Positions 43,431 through 52,336 of a stretch of 64,000 bases of DNA are shown piece after piece (position 1 is the stretch's first letter; each line of letters begins with the position of its first letter). Under the pieces are notes generated by a model, which worked only from the letters and a program-made list of their open reading frames with translations, was not told the origin of the DNA and made no database searches. Source of the stretch: Algoriphagus pacificus (GTDB taxonomy: Bacteria > Bacteroidota > Bacteroidia > Cytophagales > Cyclobacteriaceae); contig NZ_JAFKCU010000001.1 of assembly GCF_017254845.1 (NCBI RefSeq), positions 827,048-891,047 of the forward strand, read 5' to 3'. Both the position numbers and the translations under genes were made by a program.

Positions 43431-45002
43431 TTGAGTACGGAATTATTAATTGATTCTGCTCAAAGTGGTAGTCGTATTGCACTCCTTCAAGATAAAAGCT
43501 TGGTTGAATTGCATTCCGAAGGAATGGATAATCAATTCAAGGTTGGGGATATATATTTGGGAACGGTCCGCAAAATCGTCAATGGGCTCAATGCAGCTTT
43601 CATTGATGTAGGTTATGAGAAAGATGCCTTTCTTCACTACCAGGACCTAGGCCCGAATTTCAACAGCCTGATGAAGTTTACCAAACTGGTAAGAAACAAC
43701 AACTATAGCAATTACATGTTGAAGGGTTTCGAAAACGATCCTGAAATAGACAAGATTGGGAAAATCTCTAACATCCTGTCTAAAAATAATCAAGTGTTGG
43801 TTCAGGTCGTCAAAGAACCCATCTCCACAAAAGGACCCCGACTATCCTGCGAGCTCTCTCTACCGGGTCGCTACCTCGTGTTGGTTCCCTTCTCTGATTC
43901 AGTCAATGTATCAAAGAAAATCCGAAGCAACGATGAGCGTAAACGTCTTTTGAGACTCATCAACTCTATCAAACCTGCCAACTTCGGTGTGATCATACGC
44001 ACAGTGGCAGAAGGTCAATCTGTCACAGAATTGGACAAAGACCTTCGTAATCTTCTCACTAACTGGGAAGAGGGAATGAAAAAGTTGCTGAAAGCAAAAA
44101 GCCGAGACAAGGTAATAGGAGAGATGAGTATGGCTTCCTCACTTGTGAGAGACCTCCTCAATGAATCCTTCGATGCAATCACCGTAGAAGAAGAATCAAC
44201 TTACGATCAGATCAGATCCTACATCAGGTCCATAGCGCCTGAAAAAGAAAAAATTGTCAAGCTTTACAATGGTAAAGCGAAGCTATTTGAAAATTTTGGA
44301 ATAGAAAAGCAGATCAAAAGCCTGTTTGGACAGACAGTCAGCCTTCCTCAGGGAGGTTATGTCATTATAGAACATACCGAAGCTTTGCACGTCATTGACG
44401 TGAACAGTGGCAACAAGTCCAACCAGGAAAGTGACCAGGAATCAACAGCATTAAAAACCAATCTGGTCGCTGCGAAAGAAATTGCCAGACAGCTGCGCCT
44501 CCGAGATATGGGAGGTATTATCGTAGTTGACTTCATAGACATGAGAAAGGCCGAAAACAAAAAGGTCATCTATGAAGCAATGAAAGAAGAGCTGAAACTG
44601 GACAGGTCTAAACATACTATTTTGCCGCTGAGCAAATTTGGGCTCATGCAAATTACCCGGCAAAGAGTAAGGCCGGAAGTAAATATTGTCACCAAAGAAA
44701 CCTGTCCAGCTTGTAATGGAACCGGCAAAATTCAGGCATCAATCCTGATAGCCGACAAGTTGGAAAAAGATCTGGAACATATTGCTACTATCCAAAATGT
44801 GGCTAAAATCCACATCGGGCTGCATCCCTACCTGCACGCATACTTTACTACCGGTATTATCAGCCGCAGAGTAAAGTGGTTTTTCAAGTATTACAAATGG
44901 ATTAAACTGATCAAAGATTCTTCCCTACCAGTGACGGAATACAGATTCCAAGACGAATCTGGAGAGGAAATAGAACTTCAAGTAAAAAGCGAGACTGAAT
45001 AG
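43431..45002 (+). CDS. rng: Ribonuclease G/E family endoribonuclease
   Basis: A 523-residue RNase E/G catalytic protein. The S1 domain (about 35-130) includes VGDIYLGTVRKIVNGLNAAF with a family insertion. The DNase-like active region has HVIDVNSGNK and MGGIIVVDFIDM, whose Asp residues bind the catalytic metal. The Zn-link motif TCPACNGTG is near residue 425. The start codon is TTG at 43431, since the conserved N-terminus STELLIDSAQSG begins there. It lacks the long C-terminal degradosome scaffold. A strong terminator overlaps the stop codon. Confidence 0.93.
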   Translation: MSTELLIDSAQSGSRIALLQDKSLVELHSEGMDNQFKVGDIYLGTVRKIVNGLNAAFIDVGYEKDAFLHYQDLGPNFNSLMKFTKLVRNNNYSNYMLKGFENDPEIDKIGKISNILSKNNQVLVQVVKEPISTKGPRLSCELSLPGRYLVLVPFSDSVNVSKKIRSNDERKRLLRLINSIKPANFGVIIRTVAEGQSVTELDKDLRNLLTNWEEGMKKLLKAKSRDKVIGEMSMASSLVRDLLNESFDAITVEEESTYDQIRSYIRSIAPEKEKIVKLYNGKAKLFENFGIEKQIKSLFGQTVSLPQGGYVIIEHTEALHVIDVNSGNKSNQESDQESTALKTNLVAAKEIARQLRLRDMGGIIVVDFIDMRKAENKKVIYEAMKEELKLDRSKHTILPLSKFGLMQITRQRVRPEVNIVTKETCPACNGTGKIQASILIADKLEKDLEHIATIQNVAKIHIGLHPYLHAYFTTGIISRRVKWFFKYYKWIKLIKDSSLPVTEYRFQDESGEEIELQVKSETE

Positions 45003-45017
45003 TCTCGCTTTTTTTTT
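44987..45017 (+). terminator. Terminator overlapping the rng stop codon
   Basis: A perfect 10-base stem, AAGCGAGACT (44987-44996) with AGTCTCGCTT (45001-45010), a 4-base loop and a T run. Confidence 0.9.
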
Positions 45018-45099
45018 CGGCTTTTTTAACCGCAATTTTCATAAACAAAGCTGCTTTTGATTTGGTACTAGTATCCAGAAGAGGAACTATAAGCCCTGA

Positions 45100-46206
45100 T
45101 TAGTTTGAAGTAATGATTTTCGAAAAGTCCAGTCTAACAAAAGCTACCTCATCTTCAGAATGAGGATAGCCAATATTGAGGTAGTAACCTTTTGGTGTAG
45201 AGAAACCCCTTGTGGGGAATGGAAGAGCCACTTCCATAGTCTTTTTAAAGGCGCTATTCAAGATTACTAATTTCGTCAAGGGTTTTCTTCCCTGACTTCT
45301 GTTTTCCTCGTTATCGGTAGTGACGATTGCTTGTCTAATGTACACTTGGGCTAAAGGATCGTAATCTACCCAGCTAAATTTACTTGAATTGTAATTGGGA
45401 TGATATGCGATCCATTCTCCCTCTTGAGTAGTAGTGCCCGGGAAGAAATCCATTTTATCCTTGACACCTGCATACACTATTTGATTTTCATTTTCGGAAA
45501 TAATTATCAAGGAGTCACTTGCTGGAAGAGATATTATTTCTTTACCGGAAGGAGTAAATGTGCTGTTATAAGGCCCTAGGTTCGGATCATCTAAAAATTT
45601 TCTATAACTATCAGGATACCTGAATTTTAAATGGTCCGAACAGAGATTTTGTGGGTTGAATTTTAAAATCCAGTTTTCATATTCCAAATTTGCCTCTTTT
45701 AATACAAATGGAACATCGGCTATAATTAATTCTTCTCCTGATTTACTAATTCTATTCCCATGCATTGTACTATAATTTGCTGCTAGCCTAGATTCAGAAA
45801 CCTCAGGTAAATCAATTCTATTTCTGACTTTTCCGAATAGATCAGCTTCGATCAGTTTATTGTTTGAAAGAAACCAAACAGTGGTATCGTCCACAAAACT
45901 TCCGGATATAAAACTGCCGATACCATCTGGCCCTTCGGCAAAATAAAATTGATCTCGGACAAGCTTGCCTTCAGGATAACTGAACTCCAACAGTCTATTT
46001 TGGATAGCAGTTACCAGAAATTCCTCTGTTCCTTTTATTATAAACCTAAAGTCAGAGCCAATATCCTTAGTCAAGGTATCTTTTTCTAAATACAAGGTGT
46101 CTACTATCAAATCCTCCAAATCGAGTATGGGAACTATTTTTTCCGATTCTTTGGAGCAGGAAGAAAATAGCAGAATTAAGCTTAAAGAAATTAAGAGAAC
46201 CTTCAT
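45100..46206 (-). CDS. DUF4221-like lipoprotein
   Basis: A 368-residue predicted lipoprotein (leader ending FSSC, Cys17). The mature part is beta-rich with blade-like repeats and matches the DUF4221 pattern as I know it, including FAEGPDGIGSFISGSF and TPKGYYLNIGYPHSEDE. Function is unknown; Bacteroidota carry many copies, often near outer-membrane receptors. It is the last gene of the leftward run TonB receptor - TPR - LytS - LytTR - membrane protein - lipoprotein, 33 bases behind the membrane protein. A distant paralogue lies at 16.1-17.2 kb. Confidence 0.72.
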   Translation of the reverse strand: MKVLLISLSLILLFSSCSKESEKIVPILDLEDLIVDTLYLEKDTLTKDIGSDFRFIIKGTEEFLVTAIQNRLLEFSYPEGKLVRDQFYFAEGPDGIGSFISGSFVDDTTVWFLSNNKLIEADLFGKVRNRIDLPEVSESRLAANYSTMHGNRISKSGEELIIADVPFVLKEANLEYENWILKFNPQNLCSDHLKFRYPDSYRKFLDDPNLGPYNSTFTPSGKEIISLPASDSLIIISENENQIVYAGVKDKMDFFPGTTTQEGEWIAYHPNYNSSKFSWVDYDPLAQVYIRQAIVTTDNEENRSQGRKPLTKLVILNSAFKKTMEVALPFPTRGFSTPKGYYLNIGYPHSEDEVAFVRLDFSKIITSN

Positions 46207-46239
46207 TTCAAATTGTTTAAAGGGAAAAATCAGGATGTA

Positions 46240-47457
46240 TTACTTCTTTATAAAACTGAATTTGGACCAGTTTTGACGGAACTTTACATCTGGAACATTA
46301 TCCGTAAAACCATAAATCAGTAAAAGCTTTTCCACTCTAACATGATGTACACCCTGACTTAATTCCTTGATATCCAACACTCCTTGATATATTCTTTGTC
46401 CGGTTTCAGGTAGTCTGAACTTCTCCCAGTGATCGATTTTCACTAGAGAATCATCAATGTAGATTCGATGCAAATCAGCAGTTTCATCAAGCTGATGCCA
46501 ATTCAAAGTGTCAATGGTTGTTTGAAATTGATTGTTTAAATCCTCAAGAATTTTTCGATCACCCTCGAATCTGGCAATTCCTAATTTTAAAAAATCCTCA
46601 TTTATTTCTTCTGAGGGAATAAATACTCTTGGAAATCTTTTGTTCGGATCATGTAGGTCTTGAAAAGTTTGATTCTTGGCAGGCCACTCTTGCTCAAATT
46701 CATTGAGATTAGTTTCATTTGAAAAAAGTGAGAAGTCCTTCACATCAGAAGTGATGATTGGGGTAGCCAATACGAATATGAATAAGCTGTAAAATACAGC
46801 AAACCACTTTCCAAGATTACTTTGATAAATTGCTCCAATTGAACTGATGATTGTCTGGGAGTACCATGTTTTAAATTTTGATTTTTTCTTACTTAACTGT
46901 CCCAATGAGAGAATCAACAGACTTGTCATGAATATCAGATAGACCGTGAGATAAGTCAAATCAAACCAAACATAAACCGCTACTAATAGCCCTAAGTAAA
47001 GGGTAATTACAAGAATCGTAATGACAAGTGATAGTGGAAATGCGAAAGTCATGCTACAGATTTTCTCCATCCTCAACACCATCTGCTCTGGTTTTTGATA
47101 ATTGTAATTCTGTGCTGCTTTGAAAAGTTTTTCATTTATCGCTCCATGAGGAAAAGCATAGCTTAAGCCAAGAAGACCAGTCCAAAAAAATCTTAAGCAA
47201 AGGTGTAAAACAAAGAATATCTTAAATACAGATATGATAGCGGTAAGATAAAAGACAAGGAGAAGACTGAATAAATACCCTACCCCAAGCTCTTGATTGA
47301 TATAAGCGCAGAATTCATAAATTTTAGCTGGGAAAATAAACAAGAAAGCAAGCGTAATACCCGAAATGATTACTTCAGGTTCCCAGCTGTTCCGCTGAAG
47401 ATTTTCCAACCAGGTTAATTCATCCTGTTTTTTGTCACTATCAAATTCTTGTTCCAT
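46240..47457 (-). CDS. Multi-spanning membrane protein of unknown function
   Basis: A 405-residue protein I do not recognise. Residues about 30-245 hold five or six hydrophobic segments (for example ISGITLAFLFIFPAKIYEF, LGVGYLFSLLLVFYLTAIIS, AVFYSLFIFVLATPIITS). The C-terminal 150 residues are soluble, probably periplasmic, and end in beta-like segments (RIYQGVLDIKEL, HHVRVEKLLLIYGF). No transporter or enzyme motif is visible. It lies 15 bases behind the LytTR regulator gene, so co-expression with the two-component pair is likely and it may be its output or sensing partner. Confidence 0.8.
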   Translation of the reverse strand: MEQEFDSDKKQDELTWLENLQRNSWEPEVIISGITLAFLFIFPAKIYEFCAYINQELGVGYLFSLLLVFYLTAIISVFKIFFVLHLCLRFFWTGLLGLSYAFPHGAINEKLFKAAQNYNYQKPEQMVLRMEKICSMTFAFPLSLVITILVITLYLGLLVAVYVWFDLTYLTVYLIFMTSLLILSLGQLSKKKSKFKTWYSQTIISSIGAIYQSNLGKWFAVFYSLFIFVLATPIITSDVKDFSLFSNETNLNEFEQEWPAKNQTFQDLHDPNKRFPRVFIPSEEINEDFLKLGIARFEGDRKILEDLNNQFQTTIDTLNWHQLDETADLHRIYIDDSLVKIDHWEKFRLPETGQRIYQGVLDIKELSQGVHHVRVEKLLLIYGFTDNVPDVKFRQNWSKFSFIKK

Positions 47458-47472
47458 TTTCTAAAAAATCAT

Positions 47473-48225
47473 TTAGCCATCCAACCAATTTTTAAAGTCT
47501 GACACTTTCTCTCTACTGATTAAAATATCATCATCTTGACAATGATGTAATTTGATTTTCAGCCGACTGTTGGAATAGGTAAAAATATCTGAAATAGATG
47601 GATAGGAACAAAGGTATTTCCTGTTAATCCGAAAAAATTGTTTTGGATCCACTTGAGACTCTACTTGTTCCAAGGTACTGTCCAAAACGAATTTTTTGCC
47701 CTCAAAAGTCTGTAGAAATGTAACTCGCTCCTCGCTATAGAAAAAGGAAACATCCTCGGTTGAGATACTCTGGATTTTTTCTCCGAACCTAACCAGATAG
47801 CGGCTTTTATAATTTTTCTTGTTCTGCTCCAAATAACTGGTTAAGGCAGAAAAATCTAAGGCTGGCGTTAGCTGCTGAAGATTGAATTTGGAAATTGCTC
47901 TTTTTAGTTCTTCTGGGTCAATTGGTTTTAATAAGTAATCAACTGCATTCACCTGAAATGCCTTGATCGCATATTGATCGTAGGCTGTAGTAAAAATAAT
48001 CGGTGTGGATAACTTGATGTTTTCGAATATTTCAAAGCTGATTCCATCCGCTAATTGGATATCGCAAAAGATCAAATCCGCAGGCTTGTTTTCTTGAAAC
48101 CAATTGATACTTTTTTTGACGGTATCCAGTTCTGCAATAAACTCAGCTTCACTAAAATGGGGCTCTAATAGCTTTTTGAGCCGATTAGCAGCTGGGCGTT
48201 CATCCTCAATGATTAGTATTCGCAT
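47473..48225 (-). CDS. LytTR-family response regulator
   Basis: A 250-residue regulator. The receiver domain (about 1-120) has the acidic pocket IIEDERP, phospho-acceptor Asp55 in LIFCDIQLADG, Thr in IIFTTAYDQYA and Lys in YLLKPIDPEEL. The LytTR DNA-binding domain is about 145-248. Such regulators act with LytS-type kinases on a few nearby genes. Its first codons overlap the kinase gene by 20 bases, so the pair is co-translated. Two nearby and one overlapping DnaA-like sequences are discussed in the findings. Confidence 0.94.
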   Translation of the reverse strand: MRILIIEDERPAANRLKKLLEPHFSEAEFIAELDTVKKSINWFQENKPADLIFCDIQLADGISFEIFENIKLSTPIIFTTAYDQYAIKAFQVNAVDYLLKPIDPEELKRAISKFNLQQLTPALDFSALTSYLEQNKKNYKSRYLVRFGEKIQSISTEDVSFFYSEERVTFLQTFEGKKFVLDSTLEQVESQVDPKQFFRINRKYLCSYPSISDIFTYSNSRLKIKLHHCQDDDILISREKVSDFKNWLDG

Positions 48226-49303
48226 GTGGATAAGTCAATAATGGAAGTTTGACAAGAAATTCATTTTCAGTTTGGGTGATACTGATTTCTTCTTTGCTGA
48301 GATGGAGATATCTGAGTCGGATATTTTCTAAGCCTATGCCAGAAGAGCTTTCAATCCCTTTTGATTTAGGCTGAAATGTATTACTTATCCACAATTGATC
48401 TTCCTTCTGGATAATGTGGATAAACAAGGGATCTTCTTGGCTTGCCACGTTATGTTTGATGGCATTTTCCAGAAGCAATTGAAGGGAAAGTGGAGGCAGA
48501 AAAAAATCAGTTGTATTGGTGATTTCAAGCTTAAACTCCAATGCCTCTTCAAACCTGATCTTTTGGAGTTCCAAGTAGTTACCGGCAAAGGCAAGTTCTT
48601 TTTCCAAAGAAACCAGTTCTTCTTGCTGCACATCAAGAACATAGCGATAGATCTTTGAAAGCTTTTGGATAAAAGCCGCAGATCGGTCTGCATCTTCGTA
48701 AACTAAATTGGAAAGGGCGTTTAAGGAGTTGAACAAAAAATGCGGATTCAATTGGTTTTTCAAGCCTTGATAGGAGGCTGCTAATTTTTCTGATTTTAAT
48801 TTTTCCGCTTCCAAAGCAGAGATTCTCCATTCTTTCAACCAAGACCAAGTAGTAAACAGTCCCATGAAAATCAAAGCTGCCCACATGGGCGTTTTTGTGT
48901 AGGGAATAAGTTCTATCCACGGGATATTATCTGCTTGGATTTGTCCATCCAAAATTGTTATGAAAAGGATGACAATGTATGAAGCTACAAATGCATAAGA
49001 CATGTAGTAGATCACTGTTAAAACCAATCTTTTGACAGGTTTTTCAATCCAGGAAATCCTTTCGTCGAAATAGGTCACTACGAGATTTCCACCAAAACTC
49101 AAGACAGAGGAAAAAACAAATGAGGCAAAAAATTCCGGAACCATATTTTTGATCCCTTCCCAAGTTAACCAACAGCTAGGGCAAACAAATAGTAGGATAA
49201 TCAAAGCTATTACAACCTGAACAGCAATAAATCTGAAAATATTGGAATAGCGCCAGACCCTATCTGATTTGAAGGATAAGCCAGCTTTTAAAAGGTTTAA
49301 CAT
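48206..49303 (-). CDS. LytS/YehU-type sensor histidine kinase
   Basis: A 365-residue membrane sensor kinase. Four hydrophobic segments lie in the first 160 residues, followed by a short coiled coil and the His-kinase domain (PF06580). The phospho-acceptor His is in LKNQLNPHFLFNSLNALSN, and the ATP-binding N box is LLLENAIKHNV. The G box GIGLENIRLRYLHL is also present. I start it at the ATG at 49303 (MLNLLKAGLSF); a TTG at 49384 would overlap the upstream TPR gene and add 27 residues without a clear role. There is no large periplasmic sensor, so the signal may be sensed in the membrane. Confidence 0.92.
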   Translation of the reverse strand: MLNLLKAGLSFKSDRVWRYSNIFRFIAVQVVIALIILLFVCPSCWLTWEGIKNMVPEFFASFVFSSVLSFGGNLVVTYFDERISWIEKPVKRLVLTVIYYMSYAFVASYIVILFITILDGQIQADNIPWIELIPYTKTPMWAALIFMGLFTTWSWLKEWRISALEAEKLKSEKLAASYQGLKNQLNPHFLFNSLNALSNLVYEDADRSAAFIQKLSKIYRYVLDVQQEELVSLEKELAFAGNYLELQKIRFEEALEFKLEITNTTDFFLPPLSLQLLLENAIKHNVASQEDPLFIHIIQKEDQLWISNTFQPKSKGIESSSGIGLENIRLRYLHLSKEEISITQTENEFLVKLPLLTYPHANTNH

Positions 49304-49321
49304 GGGACTGAAGATAATAAA

Positions 49322-49357
49322 AATGGCAGTACCGATATGTATTTCGGTCCTGCCATT
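49322..49357 (-). terminator. Hairpin between the TPR gene and the sensor kinase gene
   Basis: On the minus strand AATGGCAG-G-ACCGA pairs with TCGGT-A-CTGCCATT around an 8-base loop, followed by TTTATTATCTT. It can end part of the transcription after the TPR gene and so set a lower level for the kinase and regulator genes. Confidence 0.65.
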
Positions 49358-49374
49358 AGTCTTTGGTTTAAATT

Positions 49375-50019
49375 TTATTGACAAACTTTTTCAAATTGAG
49401 ATGCCATTCTTTCTCCCCAAGTCGGTAAGATGTAGGATTCGTTGATCTTACCTTTTTCTTTTTGGAGTAAATCACTTCCCATTCTTGCCACTCCACATGC
49501 TTTTTCGGGTCCAGAACCAAAGAATTGAGCCATTCCCAATTCCATTTGAGCCATAAGGAGAACTGCTCGTGGATTCTCTCTATCCAAAGCGATTGCTTTG
49601 CCAAACAACTGCATCGCTTCCGGTGTCAAGTTTTGCCCGCGATTGGCTGGATCCACACTGAGTTTACCCATCACTGCATACCCTTCTAATGCAGTCAATT
49701 CGGAATTTTCAGGGGCAATTTTTTTGGCCTTTTCGATGTACTCAAGGGCTTGGTCAAATGCCTGGTCTTTGTTTATATCAAATCGAAATGCGGATTCAAT
49801 TTGTAATAAACTGGCATAATAAAGAGGAAGCCACTCTTCAGGTTGAGCTTCAGAAATTCTCAAAAAAGAATTGGAAACTTTCTGTGATTCCTCCAGAGTT
49901 TGGATGGTTGCCATCGCTTGAATTTGCTTGGACATTGCTTTTTCGAATGCAGGGTCAGAAGCATTTGCTACGTGGATACAGATAAAGGATAAAGCGAAAA
50001 TCAGGATGTACTTTTTCAT
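49375..50019 (-). CDS. Exported TPR-like protein
   Basis: A 214-residue exported protein with a signal peptide ending VANASD. The mature part is helical with TPR-like repeats, for example QALEYIEKAKKIAPENSELTA-type and LFGKAIALDRENPRAVLLMA-type helices, and two Cys residues (EKACGV and FEKVCQ) that could form a disulfide. It starts 11 bases after the TonB receptor gene and precedes the kinase gene. A similar gene often accompanies TonB receptors in Bacteroidota, in my recollection. The partner is unknown. Confidence 0.8.
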   Translation of the reverse strand: MKKYILIFALSFICIHVANASDPAFEKAMSKQIQAMATIQTLEESQKVSNSFLRISEAQPEEWLPLYYASLLQIESAFRFDINKDQAFDQALEYIEKAKKIAPENSELTALEGYAVMGKLSVDPANRGQNLTPEAMQLFGKAIALDRENPRAVLLMAQMELGMAQFFGSGPEKACGVARMGSDLLQKEKGKINESYILPTWGERMASQFEKVCQ

Positions 50020-50030
50020 TGTTGGTAAGA

Positions 50031-52190
50031 TTATAGGTTGTTTAAATTATTTGCTGTTTTGTCTTTTGATAGGGTAAGGAACACTCCCAAAAGCAGGAAT
50101 CTAGGTGCAGCCTGTCCTGAAGGAAGAGATTCGTAAACTCCGCTTGCGTTTGGAGTTTGTGCATATTGGTAGCCGAAAACATTTTCCCTGCCCAGTACAT
50201 TGCTCACTGCAAAGTGAATGATCAAATTGGGTTTAGGTAAGTAGCTCCAGCTTAGGCTTAGATTTTGGAATGAACGGGTCTTGGAGTTCATTTCACCTGA
50301 CTGATTTGGATCAGTGTAAGCATAGCCGTCGTTCATGGAAAAACTCATTCCCAATTGTGACTGTAGCTTTTGAAATCCATGCTTTGCTACAACGGAGAAG
50401 TTGTGCCTTGGAGCAAAAGCCGGCTGAACCTTCGTGCTATATTGATCAAATTGTCTTTTGCTGTCCACAAAGCTGTATGTGACCCAGAAATCTGTGTTTT
50501 TGATCAATCGACTTTCTCTGTAGAACAGGTCAATTCCTTTGGCAAATCCTTTCCCTTCATTGATTGGTTTTTCAGGTGCCATTGGAGAGCCGTCAAATGT
50601 CACCAAGTTGTCATAGGACTTGTAGAATGCCTCTGCTCGTAGTGTTCGACCATTGGCTCCGTAGAGATAATTCAGAATCAGATGCTTGGACTTTACATTT
50701 TTCAATTCTGGGGTGAGAGCTCTGAAGTTTTCTGTAGGAACCTGGGAGAAAGTACCACCAGCCAATGAAATTTGACCATTTTCAGAAACTTGGTATGCGA
50801 AAGAGGCCCTTGGATCAACCCAGGTTTCTTGGTTCAAAGAGCTATTTCCGCCTCTCAGTCCTGTTCGGAATACCAGTTTTTTACTCAGGTAAAAGTCCCA
50901 TTCTGTAAATCCATAAAACTGATGATCGGTGTAATCTCTTTCCAAATTGGCTTCAACTATTCCTTCGCTGTAGTCATTTTGGATATATTCTATGCCCGAG
51001 TTAGCAGAAATTCGATCTGAGAAATCCTTGATTCCTGTGAATTTTGCATGGATTAGCTTACTGTTCTTTTGAAGGTTGACAGAATCGTAGAAGATATCGT
51101 CTTTGTTATTGGAATAAGAGATTCCTGAGAAAAGCGTCCAGCCATTTTCATAAGCTTTCTTCCAATTAGTCTGAGCAAATGTGTAGCGGTTGTCAAGGTC
51201 AATGAAAACTCCTCTTCCTTCCTTTCCTGGCTGCTTTTGCCAAAGCTTCATACCCCCAGATTCAGTTCTTGCCATCACTTTCAACAAACTTCCATCGGCC
51301 AGTTTTTTTTGCGAAGCCATTTCCAAGTCCCAGCTATGAGGACCTCTTTCCCAGTCAATATTCTGCTTAACCAAGTTTTGATAAGGACCTAAGTCAAAGA
51401 AATTTCCAGTAAGAGTAATGCTTTGTTTATCTGATGAAAGCGTGTGAGAATACCCTCCTCCCAAAGACAAAAGGCTCAAATCTCCCTGACTTCTTGGAGA
51501 AATATCCTTGGAGTTCAGTGCCAAAGCAGAGGAAAGTGCTTGTCCATATTCAGCCGAATAACCACCAGTAGAAAAGAAGGTTCCTTTGAAAAGGTTAGGA
51601 TTGAATCGTGTACGGGTGGGGAAATTGCCGGCGGTAGAGCCATAAGCATTTCCTACTCTCAACCCGTCAATGTAAATCCCAACTTCGCTGGCATCTCCTC
51701 CACGAACGAACAATCTGCCATCATTCCCAACAGTACTTGTACCAGGTAAAGTCTGAAATGCACCTATGATATCACCCATAGCGCTTGGGGTGGTTACGAT
51801 ATCCAAAGGTTTCAAAACAACAGCTTTGGAAGCATCGGATGCCTGCATTGCTCCGGCCGAAATGGTCACAGCATTCATATCCGTGATCATCTCTCTTAAA
51901 GATACATTTTGGAGGGAAATCGGACTGGAATCACAATCAATTGCAAATTCTTGGGTTTTGAACCCCATCAATTGATAGATGATCGTTTGAGATCCTTCCT
52001 CTTCTGTTTCGAATTCAAAGCTTCCATCCACATCCGATGTGGCTCCATCGTAGCTTCCTTTGATATAAATGTTTACTCCTGGAAGTGGTTGATTTTTCTC
52101 ATCGAGTACTTTTCCGGAAAGAATGGTTTGGGAAAAAGCTCCCAAGTGGAATAAGAAAAATAGGGCAGTTAAATAATGTTGGCGTTTCAT
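50031..52190 (-). CDS. TonB-dependent outer-membrane receptor with carboxypeptidase-like N-terminal domain
   Basis: A 719-residue outer-membrane receptor (signal peptide ending GAFSQ). Residues about 22-110 form the carboxypeptidase D regulatory-like domain (LSGKVLDEKNQPLPGVNIYI). The plug follows (MGDIIGAFQTLPGTSTVGND, LFVRGGDASEVGIYIDGLRV), then a 22-strand-type barrel that ends in a typical aromatic-rich C-terminus. No SusD-like lipoprotein is beside it. It is 11 bases from the TPR gene and upstream of the LytS/LytTR pair, so its expression or output is probably tied to that system. The ligand is unknown. Confidence 0.92.
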   Translation of the reverse strand: MKRQHYLTALFFLFHLGAFSQTILSGKVLDEKNQPLPGVNIYIKGSYDGATSDVDGSFEFETEEEGSQTIIYQLMGFKTQEFAIDCDSSPISLQNVSLREMITDMNAVTISAGAMQASDASKAVVLKPLDIVTTPSAMGDIIGAFQTLPGTSTVGNDGRLFVRGGDASEVGIYIDGLRVGNAYGSTAGNFPTRTRFNPNLFKGTFFSTGGYSAEYGQALSSALALNSKDISPRSQGDLSLLSLGGGYSHTLSSDKQSITLTGNFFDLGPYQNLVKQNIDWERGPHSWDLEMASQKKLADGSLLKVMARTESGGMKLWQKQPGKEGRGVFIDLDNRYTFAQTNWKKAYENGWTLFSGISYSNNKDDIFYDSVNLQKNSKLIHAKFTGIKDFSDRISANSGIEYIQNDYSEGIVEANLERDYTDHQFYGFTEWDFYLSKKLVFRTGLRGGNSSLNQETWVDPRASFAYQVSENGQISLAGGTFSQVPTENFRALTPELKNVKSKHLILNYLYGANGRTLRAEAFYKSYDNLVTFDGSPMAPEKPINEGKGFAKGIDLFYRESRLIKNTDFWVTYSFVDSKRQFDQYSTKVQPAFAPRHNFSVVAKHGFQKLQSQLGMSFSMNDGYAYTDPNQSGEMNSKTRSFQNLSLSWSYLPKPNLIIHFAVSNVLGRENVFGYQYAQTPNASGVYESLPSGQAAPRFLLLGVFLTLSKDKTANNLNNL

Positions 52191-52280
52191 ATCGTATCAA
52201 TGTTTGATTCGAATATGCAGCCTTCAATTCGCCCTTAAAATTGAAACTGACTGAAGTGTAGATATCCCTGACTGAAATGT

Positions 52281-52314
52281 AAAAAGCGACAACTGAGTTT
52301 TTCAGATGTCGCTT
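52281..52314 (-). terminator. Terminator after the 599-residue M14 peptidase gene
   Basis: AAGCGACA (52284-52291) pairs with TGTCGCTT (52307-52314), extended inside by CTGA/TCAG after one mismatch. A T run follows on the minus strand. Confidence 0.82.
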
Positions 52315-52336
52315 CGAAATCAAGTAAAAACAGGAA

